Notes under the pieces: generated by a model
What the model was told of the DNA's origin: nothing
Databases searched by the model: none
What the model saw: only the letters and a program-made list of their open reading frames with translations
Part shown: positions 35,826-44,278 of the stretch, piece by piece
Layout: each line of letters begins with the position of its first letter
Position numbering within the stretch: position 1 is the first letter of the stretch
Assembly (NCBI RefSeq): GCF_900142075.1
Contig: NZ_FQZO01000001.1
Span: 620,001 to 684,000, forward strand
Reading direction: 5' to 3'
Length of the DNA stretch: 64,000 nt
Source: Clostridium amylolyticum
GTDB taxonomy: Bacteria; Bacillota; Clostridia; Clostridiales; Clostridiaceae
Position numbers and translations under genes: made by a program

Positions 35826-36431
35826 ATGATAAAAAATATAGTGTTTGATATAGGAAATGTATTAGTTGAATACAGGCCGGAGGCATTTATAAAGAAATTT
35901 AACTATACCCATGAAATTAATGAAAGAATCATGAAGGTGATCTTTGGAAGTAGGCATTGGCCAGAGCTGGACAGGGGAACACTAAAGCAAGAGGAGGCCA
36001 CTAAGCTTTTTTGCATGGATGAACCGGAATTAGAGAAAGAAATTAATGAATTAATGGATAAATGGATGGACATGCTATTGCCCATGGAAGATTCAATAAA
36101 ACTATTATTAGATTTAAAACAAAAGGGCTATAAGGTGTTTGTACTTTCAAATTACCACGAAAAAGCTTTTAAAAGAATCCAAGAGGAAAATGAGTTTTTT
36201 AATATAATAGATGGAGGGGTTATATCTTATGAGATTAAATATATAAAACCTCAAAGAGAAATTTATGAAACTCTTATTAATAAGTATCAATTAAACCCTG
36301 AAGAAACAGTTTTTATAGATGATGTAAAGGAAAACCTCCATGGAGCTGAAAAGGTAGGAATAAACACCATACTTTTCAAAGATGTCCTAGATACTAAGGA
36401 TAAATTAAAAGGGCTATCAGTTATAGTTTAA
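35826..36431 (+). CDS. HAD-superfamily hydrolase (YihX-like)
   Basis: This 201-residue HAD phosphatase-like protein has motif I VFDIGNVLVEY with Asp nucleophile and the DxGxV form of the YihX-type subgroup. Motif II is FVLSNYH, and motif III/IV is EIKYIKPQREIYE with FIDDVKENLHGAE. The likely substrate is a sugar phosphate, though the sequence does not fix this. ATG 35826 lies 5 bases after GGAGG; the ATG at 35814 contains that site. Confidence 0.9.
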   Translation: MIKNIVFDIGNVLVEYRPEAFIKKFNYTHEINERIMKVIFGSRHWPELDRGTLKQEEATKLFCMDEPELEKEINELMDKWMDMLLPMEDSIKLLLDLKQKGYKVFVLSNYHEKAFKRIQEENEFFNIIDGGVISYEIKYIKPQREIYETLINKYQLNPEETVFIDDVKENLHGAEKVGINTILFKDVLDTKDKLKGLSVIV

Positions 36432-36507
36432 TCGTATAGAAAGCTAGTGTAAAATTAAGTTACTGGAAGTTTCTAAAGTAAAATCTTTTTAAAAATATTT
36501 ATAATTA

Positions 36508-36560
36508 CTAAGCCTCAGCAAGAAAGGTTTTCTTATAGAAAATATATAGCTGAGGCTTAG
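36508..36560. terminator. Long inverted repeat between convergent genes
   Basis: CTAAGCCTCAGC (36508-36519) and GCTGAGGCTTAG (36549-36560) are a perfect 12-bp inverted repeat around a 29-base centre. It lies between the HAD gene and the minus-strand ABC genes. A terminator is likely, but no T-run follows directly. Confidence 0.6.
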
Positions 36561-36614
36561 AATAAGCTTAGATATTATTTACCAGTATTTATTAAATTTA
36601 CTATGAAAGTATTA

Positions 36615-38651
36615 TTATGCTTCCTTATACTGAAGTTGATATAGATTGTAATAGAGACCTTGCTTATCTAGAAGCTCATTGTGAGTACCTATTTCTCTTA
36701 TTTTACCCTTATGAAGTACTACTATTCTATCACTATTTTTTATAGTGGATAGTCTGTGAGCTACCACTATAGTAGTTCTGCCTTTAGTTATTTTATTTAA
36801 AGCATCTTGTATTAAACTTTCTGTTTCCGTGTCAATGTTAGAAGTTGCCTCGTCTAAAACTAATATAGGAGGATCAAAAGCAATGGCTCTAGCAAAGGAT
36901 ACAAGTTGTCTTTGACCTTGAGAAAAGGTGGTTCCTCCTTCATTAACAGGAGAGTCATAAGATTTAGGTAGTTTTTCTATAAATTTATCTGCATTTACAT
37001 ATTTGCAAGCCTTAATTATCTCATCATCGGTAATGGAATCTTCATTAAGCCTAATATTAGATTTTATATCTCCAGTGAATAAAAATACATCTTGAAGTAC
37101 TGTTGAAATGTTTCTTCTCAAATCTTCTTTGTTCATATGAGTTATATTAATATCATCAATAAGTATTTCACCTTTTTGAATATCATATAATCTGGTGATT
37201 AAGCTTATTATTGAAGTTTTTCCTGCTCCAGTAGCCCCTACAAAGGCAAATTTTTCCCCTGGATTAATCTTGAAACTTACATCTCTTAAAACCCAATCTT
37301 TATCATTATAAGAAAACCAAACATTTTTAAATTCTATCTTACCTTTAAATCTTTCCACTTTTACTTGCTTTTCAGGATTTTTAATAATATTTTGGTTATC
37401 AAAAAGCATGAATATCCTTTCTGAAGAAGCCATGGCAGATTGTAGTAAATCATATTTTTCAGTAAGATCAAAAATAGGTTGGAAGAACATCATTATATAA
37501 TTTACAAAAGCAAATACTAGTCCAAACTGTAATCCACCTCTTATTATATTAATAGAACCATACCAAATAACAAGAGCCATGGTTATAGAAGCTAATAGCT
37601 CAATAATGGGCCTAAATATAGCAAATACAGTTATTTGTTCAAGATTAGCCTGTTTATATGAATTATTAATGGTATCAAACTCTTTAAACTTTTTCTCTTC
37701 TTTGTGATAGATTTGTACTATCTTCATACCTGAAATATTCTCAGATAAAAAAGCATTTATTCTAGATAACCTTTCTCTAACTTTTCTGTAAGCATTTCTA
37801 TCATATTTTTTAAATAATATAGCTGTAATGAATATTACAGGTAGTGTTATTAATGAAATTAAAGTTAATTTAACATTAAGAATAAACATAGCTATAATTA
37901 TACCTAAAAGCATAAATACGTCTTTAATTAAGAATATAAGCACCCCGGTATACATTTCATTAAGGGTTTGAACATCATTAGTTAATCTTGTTACAAGTTT
38001 ACCTACAGGAGTTTTATCAAAGAAAGATAGACTTAAACTTTCAATATGCTTAAATAACTTATTCCTAATATCAAATACGATCTTTTGACCTGTATATTGT
38101 AAAATATATATTTGAGTGTAGTTAACTATAAAACCTAATATATAAATTACAAGGAGAACCGCTACTATTGTCTTTAGTCCTTTAATGTCATAACTTCTCA
38201 GCTGTGACACTTCTTCTTTGGTTAATTTCTTAAAAACATTATGAGGCTTATTATCTTGAATTAAAACACCATTATCTATAGCGAAGCTGTCATTATAGTT
38301 AATAGAGCCTTCTACTAAATAAGCTTTTTTTTCATAATAAATCAGTGAATATAAATTACTGCTATTATTTATCTCCTTTGGTGTCTCTTTTATAAAGTAT
38401 CTATTAGAAATTTTTACTGCATTATTATATTCTTTAGTAACCTCATAAATAGGCTTTCTAAAACCGTTAATGTGCTCATCAATGGCTATTTTCATAAATA
38501 CAGGCATTATTAAGGAAAAGATAGTGGAAATAATCATAAGAACCATAACCACCGCAAAGTGCTTCTTAAAAGGTAAAGTGAACTTAAGAAGTCTCTTCAT
38601 TAGTTTAGAGTCATATTGTTTAGATTGAATTTCTTCGTTAAACTGTTCCAT
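36615..38651 (-). CDS. ABC exporter subunit with extracellular insertion (BmrD-like)
   Basis: This 678-residue half-transporter has an N-terminal membrane domain interrupted after the first helix by a roughly 100-residue polar insertion (about residues 45-150). That insertion is the extracellular domain typical of BmrD. The nucleotide-binding domain has Walker A GATGAGKTS, signature FSQGQRQ, Walker B ILVLDEATS with the catalytic Glu intact, and an H-loop VAHRLS. The start is ATG 38651, after GGAGGG; the partner gene stop overlaps this region, implying coupling. Substrates are probably hydrophobic drugs or peptides. Confidence 0.92.
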   Translation of the reverse strand: MEQFNEEIQSKQYDSKLMKRLLKFTLPFKKHFAVVMVLMIISTIFSLIMPVFMKIAIDEHINGFRKPIYEVTKEYNNAVKISNRYFIKETPKEINNSSNLYSLIYYEKKAYLVEGSINYNDSFAIDNGVLIQDNKPHNVFKKLTKEEVSQLRSYDIKGLKTIVAVLLVIYILGFIVNYTQIYILQYTGQKIVFDIRNKLFKHIESLSLSFFDKTPVGKLVTRLTNDVQTLNEMYTGVLIFLIKDVFMLLGIIIAMFILNVKLTLISLITLPVIFITAILFKKYDRNAYRKVRERLSRINAFLSENISGMKIVQIYHKEEKKFKEFDTINNSYKQANLEQITVFAIFRPIIELLASITMALVIWYGSINIIRGGLQFGLVFAFVNYIMMFFQPIFDLTEKYDLLQSAMASSERIFMLFDNQNIIKNPEKQVKVERFKGKIEFKNVWFSYNDKDWVLRDVSFKINPGEKFAFVGATGAGKTSIISLITRLYDIQKGEILIDDINITHMNKEDLRRNISTVLQDVFLFTGDIKSNIRLNEDSITDDEIIKACKYVNADKFIEKLPKSYDSPVNEGGTTFSQGQRQLVSFARAIAFDPPILVLDEATSNIDTETESLIQDALNKITKGRTTIVVAHRLSTIKNSDRIVVLHKGKIREIGTHNELLDKQGLYYNLYQLQYKEA

Positions 38652-38652
38652 G

Positions 38653-40404
38653 CTAATTCTCACCCTCCTCCTGTATTTTTTCTTCTAGTAATTGATTTTC
38701 ATATATTTCAAAATATAAGCCTTTAAGATCAAGCAATTCCTTATGGGTTCCAGATTCAATTATTTTCCCATCATCTAAAACTATTATATTATCACTATTC
38801 TTTATAGCTGATATTCTATGAGATATTATTATAGAAGTTCTGTTTTTCATAATAGACTTTAAGTTTTCTAAAATTTTTGTTTCTGTCTTAGCATCTACTG
38901 AAGATAGGCAATCATCTAGTATTAATATTTCAGGATCCTTTATAAGAGCTCTAGCAATGGAGATCCTTTGTTTCTGACCACCGGATAAAGTAACTCCTTT
39001 TTCACCTACCATAGTTTCAAATTTATCTGGGAAATTCATTATGTTATCATAAACATCAGCATCAATAGCAGCTTGTTTTATGGATTCAATATCTACATAA
39101 TCCTGTGATAAATTAATGTTTTCAGCAATGTTAGAAGAAAATAAAAAAGAATCAGATGCAAGTCCAATGTTTTCTCTTAATGTTTTTAAAGGTATTGAAT
39201 TAATATCATATCCGTTAATTATTATTTCACCCTTCTGTAAGTTATATATCCTAACCAGTAGATTGACCAATGTACTTTTACCGCTTCCAGTTCTACCTAT
39301 TATCCCCAGAGTGTCACCTTTATTAATACGAACATTAATATCTTCTAATGCAGGGGAATTACTTCCTGGATAATAGAAGGTTAATCCTTCTATAACAATG
39401 TCGCCGCTGATGGAATTAACTGGAACCACCCCAGGGGTGCTTACAATTTCTGGTTTTTCATGTAATACTTCTTCAATTCTTTCTAGGGAGGCAAAGCCTC
39501 TTTGTATGATATTAATCACCCAGCCTATAGCCATCATAGGCCATATAAGCTGTCCCAGGTACATATTAAAAGCTACAAAATCACCTAAAGAAATTTCACC
39601 TTGCATCACATAAAATCCACCTAGTCCTATGAATATAACAAAGCCTAAGGAGGCGACTAACTCTACTAAAGGTTGCATTAACCCCCATAACTTAGCAAAT
39701 TCCATATTTACTTTAAAATTCTGTTGATTTTGCGTATTAAATTTCTCTAGTTCTTTTTCTTCCTGAACATAAGATTTAACCACTCGTATACCAGAAAAGT
39801 TTTCTTGAGTAAGGTCTGTTAATGAAGAAAAAGATTTTTGTACTGACATATATTTTTTGTGAATTTTTTTCCCAAACTTTGAAGCGGTAATAGAAATGAA
39901 GGGGAGGGGAATAAGTGAAATTAAGGTAAGCTTTACATCTATGGTGAGCATTATGATTATGGTTATAAGAGACATAAATAGAGAGTCTACTATCATAACA
40001 ACTCCAAATCCCAAAGCTTGTACTACAGAATTTAAATCATTAGTAGCTAAGGCCATTAAATCTCCAGTCTTTTTGTTATTGTAGAAATTAGTGGACATAT
40101 CCTGCAAATGCTTGAAAAAGGTATTTCTCATATCATATTCAATTTTCTTTGCAGTTCCCACTATAAGAATTCTCCATACAAATCTACCAATAGCCACTGT
40201 GGTTGCAGCTAATAATAATAATAAAATATACTGTAAAATTAATTTTTCAGTAGCAATTCCAGAAGGTAAAATATCACTGATTTTGCCAATGATTTTTGGA
40301 GGGATTAGTTGAATTAAATCTACCAATAATAATACTAGAATACCAAAATAATATTTGGTTCTATATTTCCTTGCATATTTAAAAATAGCCTTTAATTTAT
40401 GCAT
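38653..40404 (-). CDS. ABC exporter subunit with degenerate ATP site (BmrC-like)
   Basis: This 583-residue ABC half-transporter has six membrane helices (about 15-320) and one nucleotide-binding domain: Walker A GRTGSGKST, signature LSGGQKQRIS, and H-loop ISHRIS. Walker B reads ILILDDCLS, with Asp where catalytic Glu is expected. Its site is therefore degenerate, as in BmrC-type members of heterodimeric exporters. It directly precedes and is coupled to the partner at 36615-38651. The gene order, two sizes and asymmetric sites all match BmrCD/LmrCD-type multidrug exporters. Confidence 0.93.
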   Translation of the reverse strand: MHKLKAIFKYARKYRTKYYFGILVLLLVDLIQLIPPKIIGKISDILPSGIATEKLILQYILLLLLAATTVAIGRFVWRILIVGTAKKIEYDMRNTFFKHLQDMSTNFYNNKKTGDLMALATNDLNSVVQALGFGVVMIVDSLFMSLITIIIMLTIDVKLTLISLIPLPFISITASKFGKKIHKKYMSVQKSFSSLTDLTQENFSGIRVVKSYVQEEKELEKFNTQNQQNFKVNMEFAKLWGLMQPLVELVASLGFVIFIGLGGFYVMQGEISLGDFVAFNMYLGQLIWPMMAIGWVINIIQRGFASLERIEEVLHEKPEIVSTPGVVPVNSISGDIVIEGLTFYYPGSNSPALEDINVRINKGDTLGIIGRTGSGKSTLVNLLVRIYNLQKGEIIINGYDINSIPLKTLRENIGLASDSFLFSSNIAENINLSQDYVDIESIKQAAIDADVYDNIMNFPDKFETMVGEKGVTLSGGQKQRISIARALIKDPEILILDDCLSSVDAKTETKILENLKSIMKNRTSIIISHRISAIKNSDNIIVLDDGKIIESGTHKELLDLKGLYFEIYENQLLEEKIQEEGEN

Positions 40405-40611
40405 TATAATATCTCTCCTTTATTAAGAAATTAGCGATTAAATAACAAATAATACTAGTACTTTAAGAAAGCCAATATATAAATTATATCATGAATTACA
40501 TTGCGATAAATATTAGAATTTTTAATAAATTTAGAAAATTATTTATTTATAATTTGATACTTTACATTTTGTTTTGTATAATAATGGTAGGTGACAAAAG
40601 GAGGCGAAAAT

Positions 40612-41166
40612 ATGTTATATCTGGAATTTGATGATTTAAGATGGATTAATGCCTATATAGGAAATCAAGAGCAGCTTACTAGTAATGACCTAGAGCATCT
40701 TAAGACCTTTGCCTTCATGTGGGATATGTTTGAAGCAAAAGCATGTAAAGGAGCGGCCAATGCTCAAAGTATTGCTGATTTTGTTTTAAAAGATTTAGGT
40801 TTAGAGAAACAAAACAGAACTTCTAGCGTAATAGATGCTTATTTCGATTATTTTCACGATAGGTATGTTACTGAAGGGAAATTAAATGAAATCTTTATAA
40901 GAATGTCTAGGGATACAAAAGAAACTTTTGAGAGCGATGCGGGGATATTTAACGTAAAGGATTTTATAGGGCAAAACTTATTAGACAAGGACTCCACAGA
41001 AATAAACAAACTTTTAACTTGTATTTTAATAGCTTATAGGTGGAGAAGTAATTTCTTCTTGCTAGATAAAAATATAATAAATATAAGTCACCAATACAAG
41101 AACTTTAATATAGCAAACAAACTTATAGCTATGATACTTCAACAATACAGAAGAAACATTGAATAA
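40612..41166 (+). CDS. Hypothetical protein
   Basis: I do not recognise this 184-residue soluble protein. It is mostly alpha-helical, with aromatic stretches (LEFDDLRWINAYIG, FAFMWDMFEAKACKG, DAYFDYFHDRYV) and no signal peptide or membrane segment. A strong AAAGGAGG lies before ATG 40612, supporting translation. It stands alone, divergent from the ABC operon and followed by a palindromic element. Confidence 0.75.
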   Translation: MLYLEFDDLRWINAYIGNQEQLTSNDLEHLKTFAFMWDMFEAKACKGAANAQSIADFVLKDLGLEKQNRTSSVIDAYFDYFHDRYVTEGKLNEIFIRMSRDTKETFESDAGIFNVKDFIGQNLLDKDSTEINKLLTCILIAYRWRSNFFLLDKNIINISHQYKNFNIANKLIAMILQQYRRNIE

Positions 41167-41171
41167 TAGCA

Positions 41172-41348
41172 AAGGATAATTTAGAATTTAGAATGTAAAA
41201 TGAAGGACAGTTTTTCTGGAAAAGCACCAGAAAAACTAACAATGTAGAATGAAAAGAGCTCAAAGGCCTTAGGCCTTTGAACTCTTTTCTTAGTATATTT
41301 GTAGAAACTCTGTGAGTTTTATCATTCATTGTAAATTCTAAATTTTCG
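41172..41348. repeat. Palindromic element with three hairpins and TTTAGAAT end repeats
   Basis: The left end carries AATTTAGAATTTAGAATGTAA, and the right end (41321-41346) reads as its approximate inverse complement. Three hairpins lie between: AGTTTTTCTGG/CCAGAAAAACT (41209-41237, 11 bp); GAAAAGAG-C-TCAAAGGCC/GGCCTTTGA-A-CTCTTTTC (41251-41289, 17 bp with one mismatch); and AAACTC-TGT-GAGTTT (41305-41319). The last hairpin plus the following TATC also occurs in the element at 888-1119. No ORF is present. The element sits between a plus gene and a convergent minus gene, so it may also terminate transcription. Confidence 0.8.
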
Positions 41349-41349
41349 A

Positions 41350-42582
41350 TTAAAATGCCCAGTTGCCATTTTTAAATATTTGTATTTCCTTGTTATCATG
41401 GGTTATACCCATAATATCTAAATCGGATGTACCTATCATAAAGTCTACATGAGTTAAAGAATTGTTAGCACCAGCATCTTCTAATTCTTTTTCAGTCATT
41501 GTATCTCCAGCTTCGAGACATAAAGTATAGGCGCGACCTAAGGCAAGATGACAAGAAGCATTTTCATCATATAAAGTATTATAAAATACTACTCCAGAAT
41601 TTGAAATAGGGGAATCAAAGGGTACAAGAGCTACTTCACCTAAATAATGTGACCCTTCATCGGTTTCTATGATATTTTTTAAAGTATCATAGCCTTTTTC
41701 TGCGGTATAATCAACTACCTTACCATCCTTAAAGGTAATGGAGAAGTTATCAATAAGGTTGCCGCCATAATTTAGAGGTTTAGAGCTATATACTATACCA
41801 TCTACACCAGTCTTTTTAGGCATGGTAAATACTTCTTCAGTAGGCATATTAGCAATAAATTCAGTACCGTCAGCACTATAATCAGCTCCACCCATCCATA
41901 GATGATGGTCTGGAAGCATAATATTTAAATCCGTTCCTTTTGAGTTTTTATAATGAAGGGATTTAAGTTTATTAGTATTTAAGAAGTCCATGGCCTTCTT
42001 AAGATTTTTTTTGTGTTCATCCCAAGCAACTACTGGATCTTCTTTGTCAACTCTTACTATTTTAAAAATTGAATCCCACAATTTTTCAACGGCTTCATCT
42101 CTTGACACGTCAGGAAAGACTTTAGCAGCCCAAGCTGAGGTAGGAATTGATACTATAGACCAACAATTTTTATTGCTCATAAGTCTTTCGTTGAACTCTT
42201 TTAGTGCCTTTTGTCTAGCCTTTTGAGCTCGCCCTATTCTTTTAGCATCTACTTCTTTCATAAGTTCTGGATCTGAGGCTGATATAGATAGGAAGCAAGC
42301 TCCTTGCTTTGCATAATGCAAATATGAATCTACTATCCAGTTAGGAACTTCGTCAAAGACTTCATCAGGTGCTTTCATGAATCTAATTTTGGTGAATAAT
42401 TCATCATTCCAGTGAATAACTACATCTTTTGCTCCTTCCTCATAAGCAATTTCGCTTATCATCCTAGCAAAATAAGCACATTCAATAGGTGACATTATTA
42501 CAAGGGTTTGATTTTTTTGTACATTAACTCCAGTCTTAACAGCTAATCTAGCATACTTTTTAAGTATTTCATCATCTTTCAT
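41350..42582 (-). CDS. M29 family aminopeptidase (AmpS/PepS-type)
   Basis: This 410-residue metallo-aminopeptidase opens with LKKYARLAVKTGVNVQKNQ, typical of M29. Further family stretches are ANMPTEEVFTMPKKTGVDGIVYSSKP and HLALGRAYTLCLE. The late MIGTSDLDIMGIT contains further likely metal ligands. It probably trims N-terminal residues from peptides in the cytoplasm. GAGGTGTAAAAG precedes the ATG at 42582. Confidence 0.93.
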   Translation of the reverse strand: MKDDEILKKYARLAVKTGVNVQKNQTLVIMSPIECAYFARMISEIAYEEGAKDVVIHWNDELFTKIRFMKAPDEVFDEVPNWIVDSYLHYAKQGACFLSISASDPELMKEVDAKRIGRAQKARQKALKEFNERLMSNKNCWSIVSIPTSAWAAKVFPDVSRDEAVEKLWDSIFKIVRVDKEDPVVAWDEHKKNLKKAMDFLNTNKLKSLHYKNSKGTDLNIMLPDHHLWMGGADYSADGTEFIANMPTEEVFTMPKKTGVDGIVYSSKPLNYGGNLIDNFSITFKDGKVVDYTAEKGYDTLKNIIETDEGSHYLGEVALVPFDSPISNSGVVFYNTLYDENASCHLALGRAYTLCLEAGDTMTEKELEDAGANNSLTHVDFMIGTSDLDIMGITHDNKEIQIFKNGNWAF

Positions 42583-42713
42583 CTTTTACACCTCTTTCAT
42601 AAATTATCCTTATATTTATTTGTTTATAGAATAATCCTTTGACTAATTTAATGTGTTCTTAAAGTAATATCTTAAGATAATATAGTAATATTATCCAATT
42701 TTAAAAAAGTTAC

Positions 42714-42737
42714 AAAAAAACGCCTCATTAGGCGTTT
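42714..42737 (-). terminator. Terminator of tRNA-Ala
   Basis: On the minus strand ACGCC-TAATGA-GGCGT is followed by a run of seven T, directly after the tRNA 3' end. Confidence 0.88.
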
Positions 42738-42814
42738 TGGTGGAGATGATGGGGCTCGAACCCACGACCCCTTGAATGCCATTCAAGTACTCTCCCAGAC
42801 TGAGCTACATCCCC
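42738..42814 (-). tRNA. tRNA-Ala (anticodon GGC)
   Basis: The minus strand folds as a complete 77-base tRNA with encoded CCA. The acceptor stem GGGGATG/CATCTCC contains the G3-U70 pair that marks alanine tRNAs. The anticodon stem CTTGA/TCAAG holds the loop ATGGCAT, giving anticodon GGC. The T arm GTGGGTTCGAGCCCCAT is standard. It is a single gene, not part of an rRNA operon. Confidence 0.97.
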
Positions 42815-42825
42815 GTACAATATAT

Positions 42826-42853
42826 ATTTTAACATTTAATTTTAAAATGTCTA
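42826..42853 (-). promoter_or_regulatory. Probable promoter of tRNA-Ala
   Basis: On the minus strand TAGACA and TAAAAT, 16 bases apart, lie 11 bases upstream of the tRNA 5' end. The -35 match is good, the spacing slightly short. Confidence 0.5.
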
Positions 42854-43001
42854 GTGAAATTTAATTGATAAATTTAAAATATTTTAAATTAAAAATTATC
42901 TATAATAATTTTATAAAATGCATCTGATAAAACGAATCTATTTAAATATTAAGTAAAAATTATAACATTATTTCCCAGGAAATTATTACAATTGTATTTT
43001 G

Positions 43002-43031
43002 TGAATAGTAATATTTTATAGGATAAAACTA
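43002..43031 (+). promoter_or_regulatory. Possible sigma-G promoter of the SASP gene
   Basis: TGAATA (43002-43007) and AAAACTA (43025-43031), 17 bases apart, resemble the forespore sigma-G elements (near TGAATA and CATACTA). The position, about 28 bases before the gene, fits. Confidence 0.5.
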
Positions 43032-43058
43032 TTATTAATAACTTAAGGTGGTGATATT

Positions 43059-43244
43059 ATGGAAGAAAAAATAAATAAATTGAAATCTAAAAGTGAACAG
43101 GCTAAAGAACTAGGAATAGAAATACCTGAGGATTATGATTGGGGAAATATGTCATCAAAGGCATGTGGAAGTGTGGGAGGAGCTATAGGAGGTAATTATA
43201 CTAAAAATGCAGTGGAAGATTTTGAAAAGAAATTAAGTAAATAA
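43059..43244 (+). CDS. Small acid-soluble spore protein, alpha/beta type (divergent)
   Basis: The 61-residue protein has the family layout: KSEQAKELGIEIP, where the germination protease cuts near such ELGI motifs; then MSSKACGSVGGAIGG, matching the GSVGG signature; and a final helix ending FEKKL. SASPs coat and protect spore DNA. A strong GGTGGTG precedes the ATG, and a sigma-G-like promoter is upstream. The IPEDYDWGN segment and Ala/Cys substitutions make it divergent from the major SASPs. Confidence 0.87.
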   Translation: MEEKINKLKSKSEQAKELGIEIPEDYDWGNMSSKACGSVGGAIGGNYTKNAVEDFEKKLSK

Positions 43245-43283
43245 AATATACCTCTGCCTAAAATTAAGCAGAGGTATATTTTT
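43245..43283. terminator. Bidirectional terminator
   Basis: AATATACCTCTGC and GCAGAGGTATATT pair perfectly over 13 bp, with T on the right and A on the left. It serves the SASP gene and the convergent DUF1292 gene. Confidence 0.9.
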
Positions 43284-43521
43284 AAAATTTTAAATGTGAT
43301 GCATTCTTTACCATTTCTATTTCTTTATTATCATCCACAGACAAAAGTTCTTCGTCCATATGTTTATCAAATTTAAGCTTATAAAATTCATAAGCTTCAG
43401 CGTTATTTACAGGAGACATAATTAAGTATCCTGTTTTATTTACTATGATTTCATCGAGAATTTTATATTCTATTCTGTTTCCCTGCTCATCTCTAAAAGC
43501 CATTACTGAATTTACTGTCAT
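43282..43521 (-). CDS. DUF1292 protein (YrzB-like)
   Basis: This 79-residue protein has the DUF1292 core: FRDEQGNRIEYKILDEIIVNKTGYLIMSPVN, followed by EAYEFYKLKFD. The function is unknown. AAGGGG-type sequence precedes the ATG at 43521. It stands alone between the SASP and trpP genes. Confidence 0.82.
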   Translation of the reverse strand: MTVNSVMAFRDEQGNRIEYKILDEIIVNKTGYLIMSPVNNAEAYEFYKLKFDKHMDEELLSVDDNKEIEMVKNASHLKF

Positions 43522-43596
43522 ACAAAATACCCCTTTCTAAATATTAATAAGGTTATTTTGCACATAAAAATAAATTTAATACTTATATTACTTAAA

Positions 43597-44139
43597 CTAG
43601 TTTAATTTTTCCATTATTTTTGATAAACCAGACCTTTTAGCTGCAATATTTATTACGTTAAATAACAATAATGATGCTGCAGTATTAATTAGTGTTGCGG
43701 GAAGTACCACAGTTAAAAATAATATTTTAAAAGGTGCAGGTAAAGAAAATAATAAATTAGCACTTCCTAAAAACACCGTTCCGCTAATAACAGTTCCTAA
43801 TATGGATACTATAGTAAGTTTTAAGGTGTTATTTGTCTTAAAAATAAAATTGGTTTTTCCAAGTAAAATAATGATAATGTATATAATTTGACTGGTAATT
43901 ATTTTGTCTATTAAATTTGGAAGCTGTCCACCAGGAAAAGTAGTAGTAGCTGCAGTTAATATTCCTGAGGTTAGTCCAATAATGAAAGTAGTCTTATAGT
44001 CTTCATTGAAAAGTATAGCTATAAACATCATGGATAGTAAAAAATCTGGTTTCATTCCAAATATAGGAGGCGCAAATTGATGAAGTATCATTCCTATAGC
44101 AAGTAGTAGTGCAGTGAGTACTAAATTTTTTAATTTCAT
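43597..44139 (-). CDS. trpP: Tryptophan transporter TrpP
   Basis: This 180-residue membrane protein with about five helices matches the TrpP family of probable tryptophan uptake proteins. It opens with VLTALLLAIGMILHQFAPPIFGMKPDF, and ATTTFPGGQLPNLIDKI is distinctive. AGGAGAGATATG precedes the start. A Trp-specific T-box (44279-44545) lies directly upstream on the same strand, which strongly supports the substrate call: expression should rise when tRNA-Trp is uncharged. Confidence 0.93.
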   Translation of the reverse strand: MKLKNLVLTALLLAIGMILHQFAPPIFGMKPDFLLSMMFIAILFNEDYKTTFIIGLTSGILTAATTTFPGGQLPNLIDKIITSQIIYIIIILLGKTNFIFKTNNTLKLTIVSILGTVISGTVFLGSANLLFSLPAPFKILFLTVVLPATLINTAASLLLFNVINIAAKRSGLSKIMEKLN

Positions 44140-44210
44140 ATCATATCTCTCCTTTAAATAATTTAATGTTTTTCTTAGATAAAATTTATTATTTTTATAG
44201 GAAATTAAAC

Positions 44211-44237
44211 TTCATGGCATTTTTAACACCTCCTTAA
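44211..44237 (-). other. Strong ribosome site with a tiny ORF between T-box and trpP
   Basis: On the minus strand AAGGAGG is followed after 8 bases by ATG-CCA-TGA, a two-codon frame. A second ATG overlaps it and opens a six-codon frame (MKFNFL). The site is as strong as any in the window but leads to no gene. It may be a leader peptide, a stalling site, or the remains of an earlier gene start. Confidence 0.45.
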
Positions 44238-44278
44238 TAATTTCTCATATAAGAGTATTTATAATAATTTTTTACAAA

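Noticed and set aside
40404..40611. Leader peptide ahead of the BmrCD-like exporter
   Set aside because: Looked for a short ORF and terminator on the minus strand as in Bacillus bmrB; no convincing candidate was seen.
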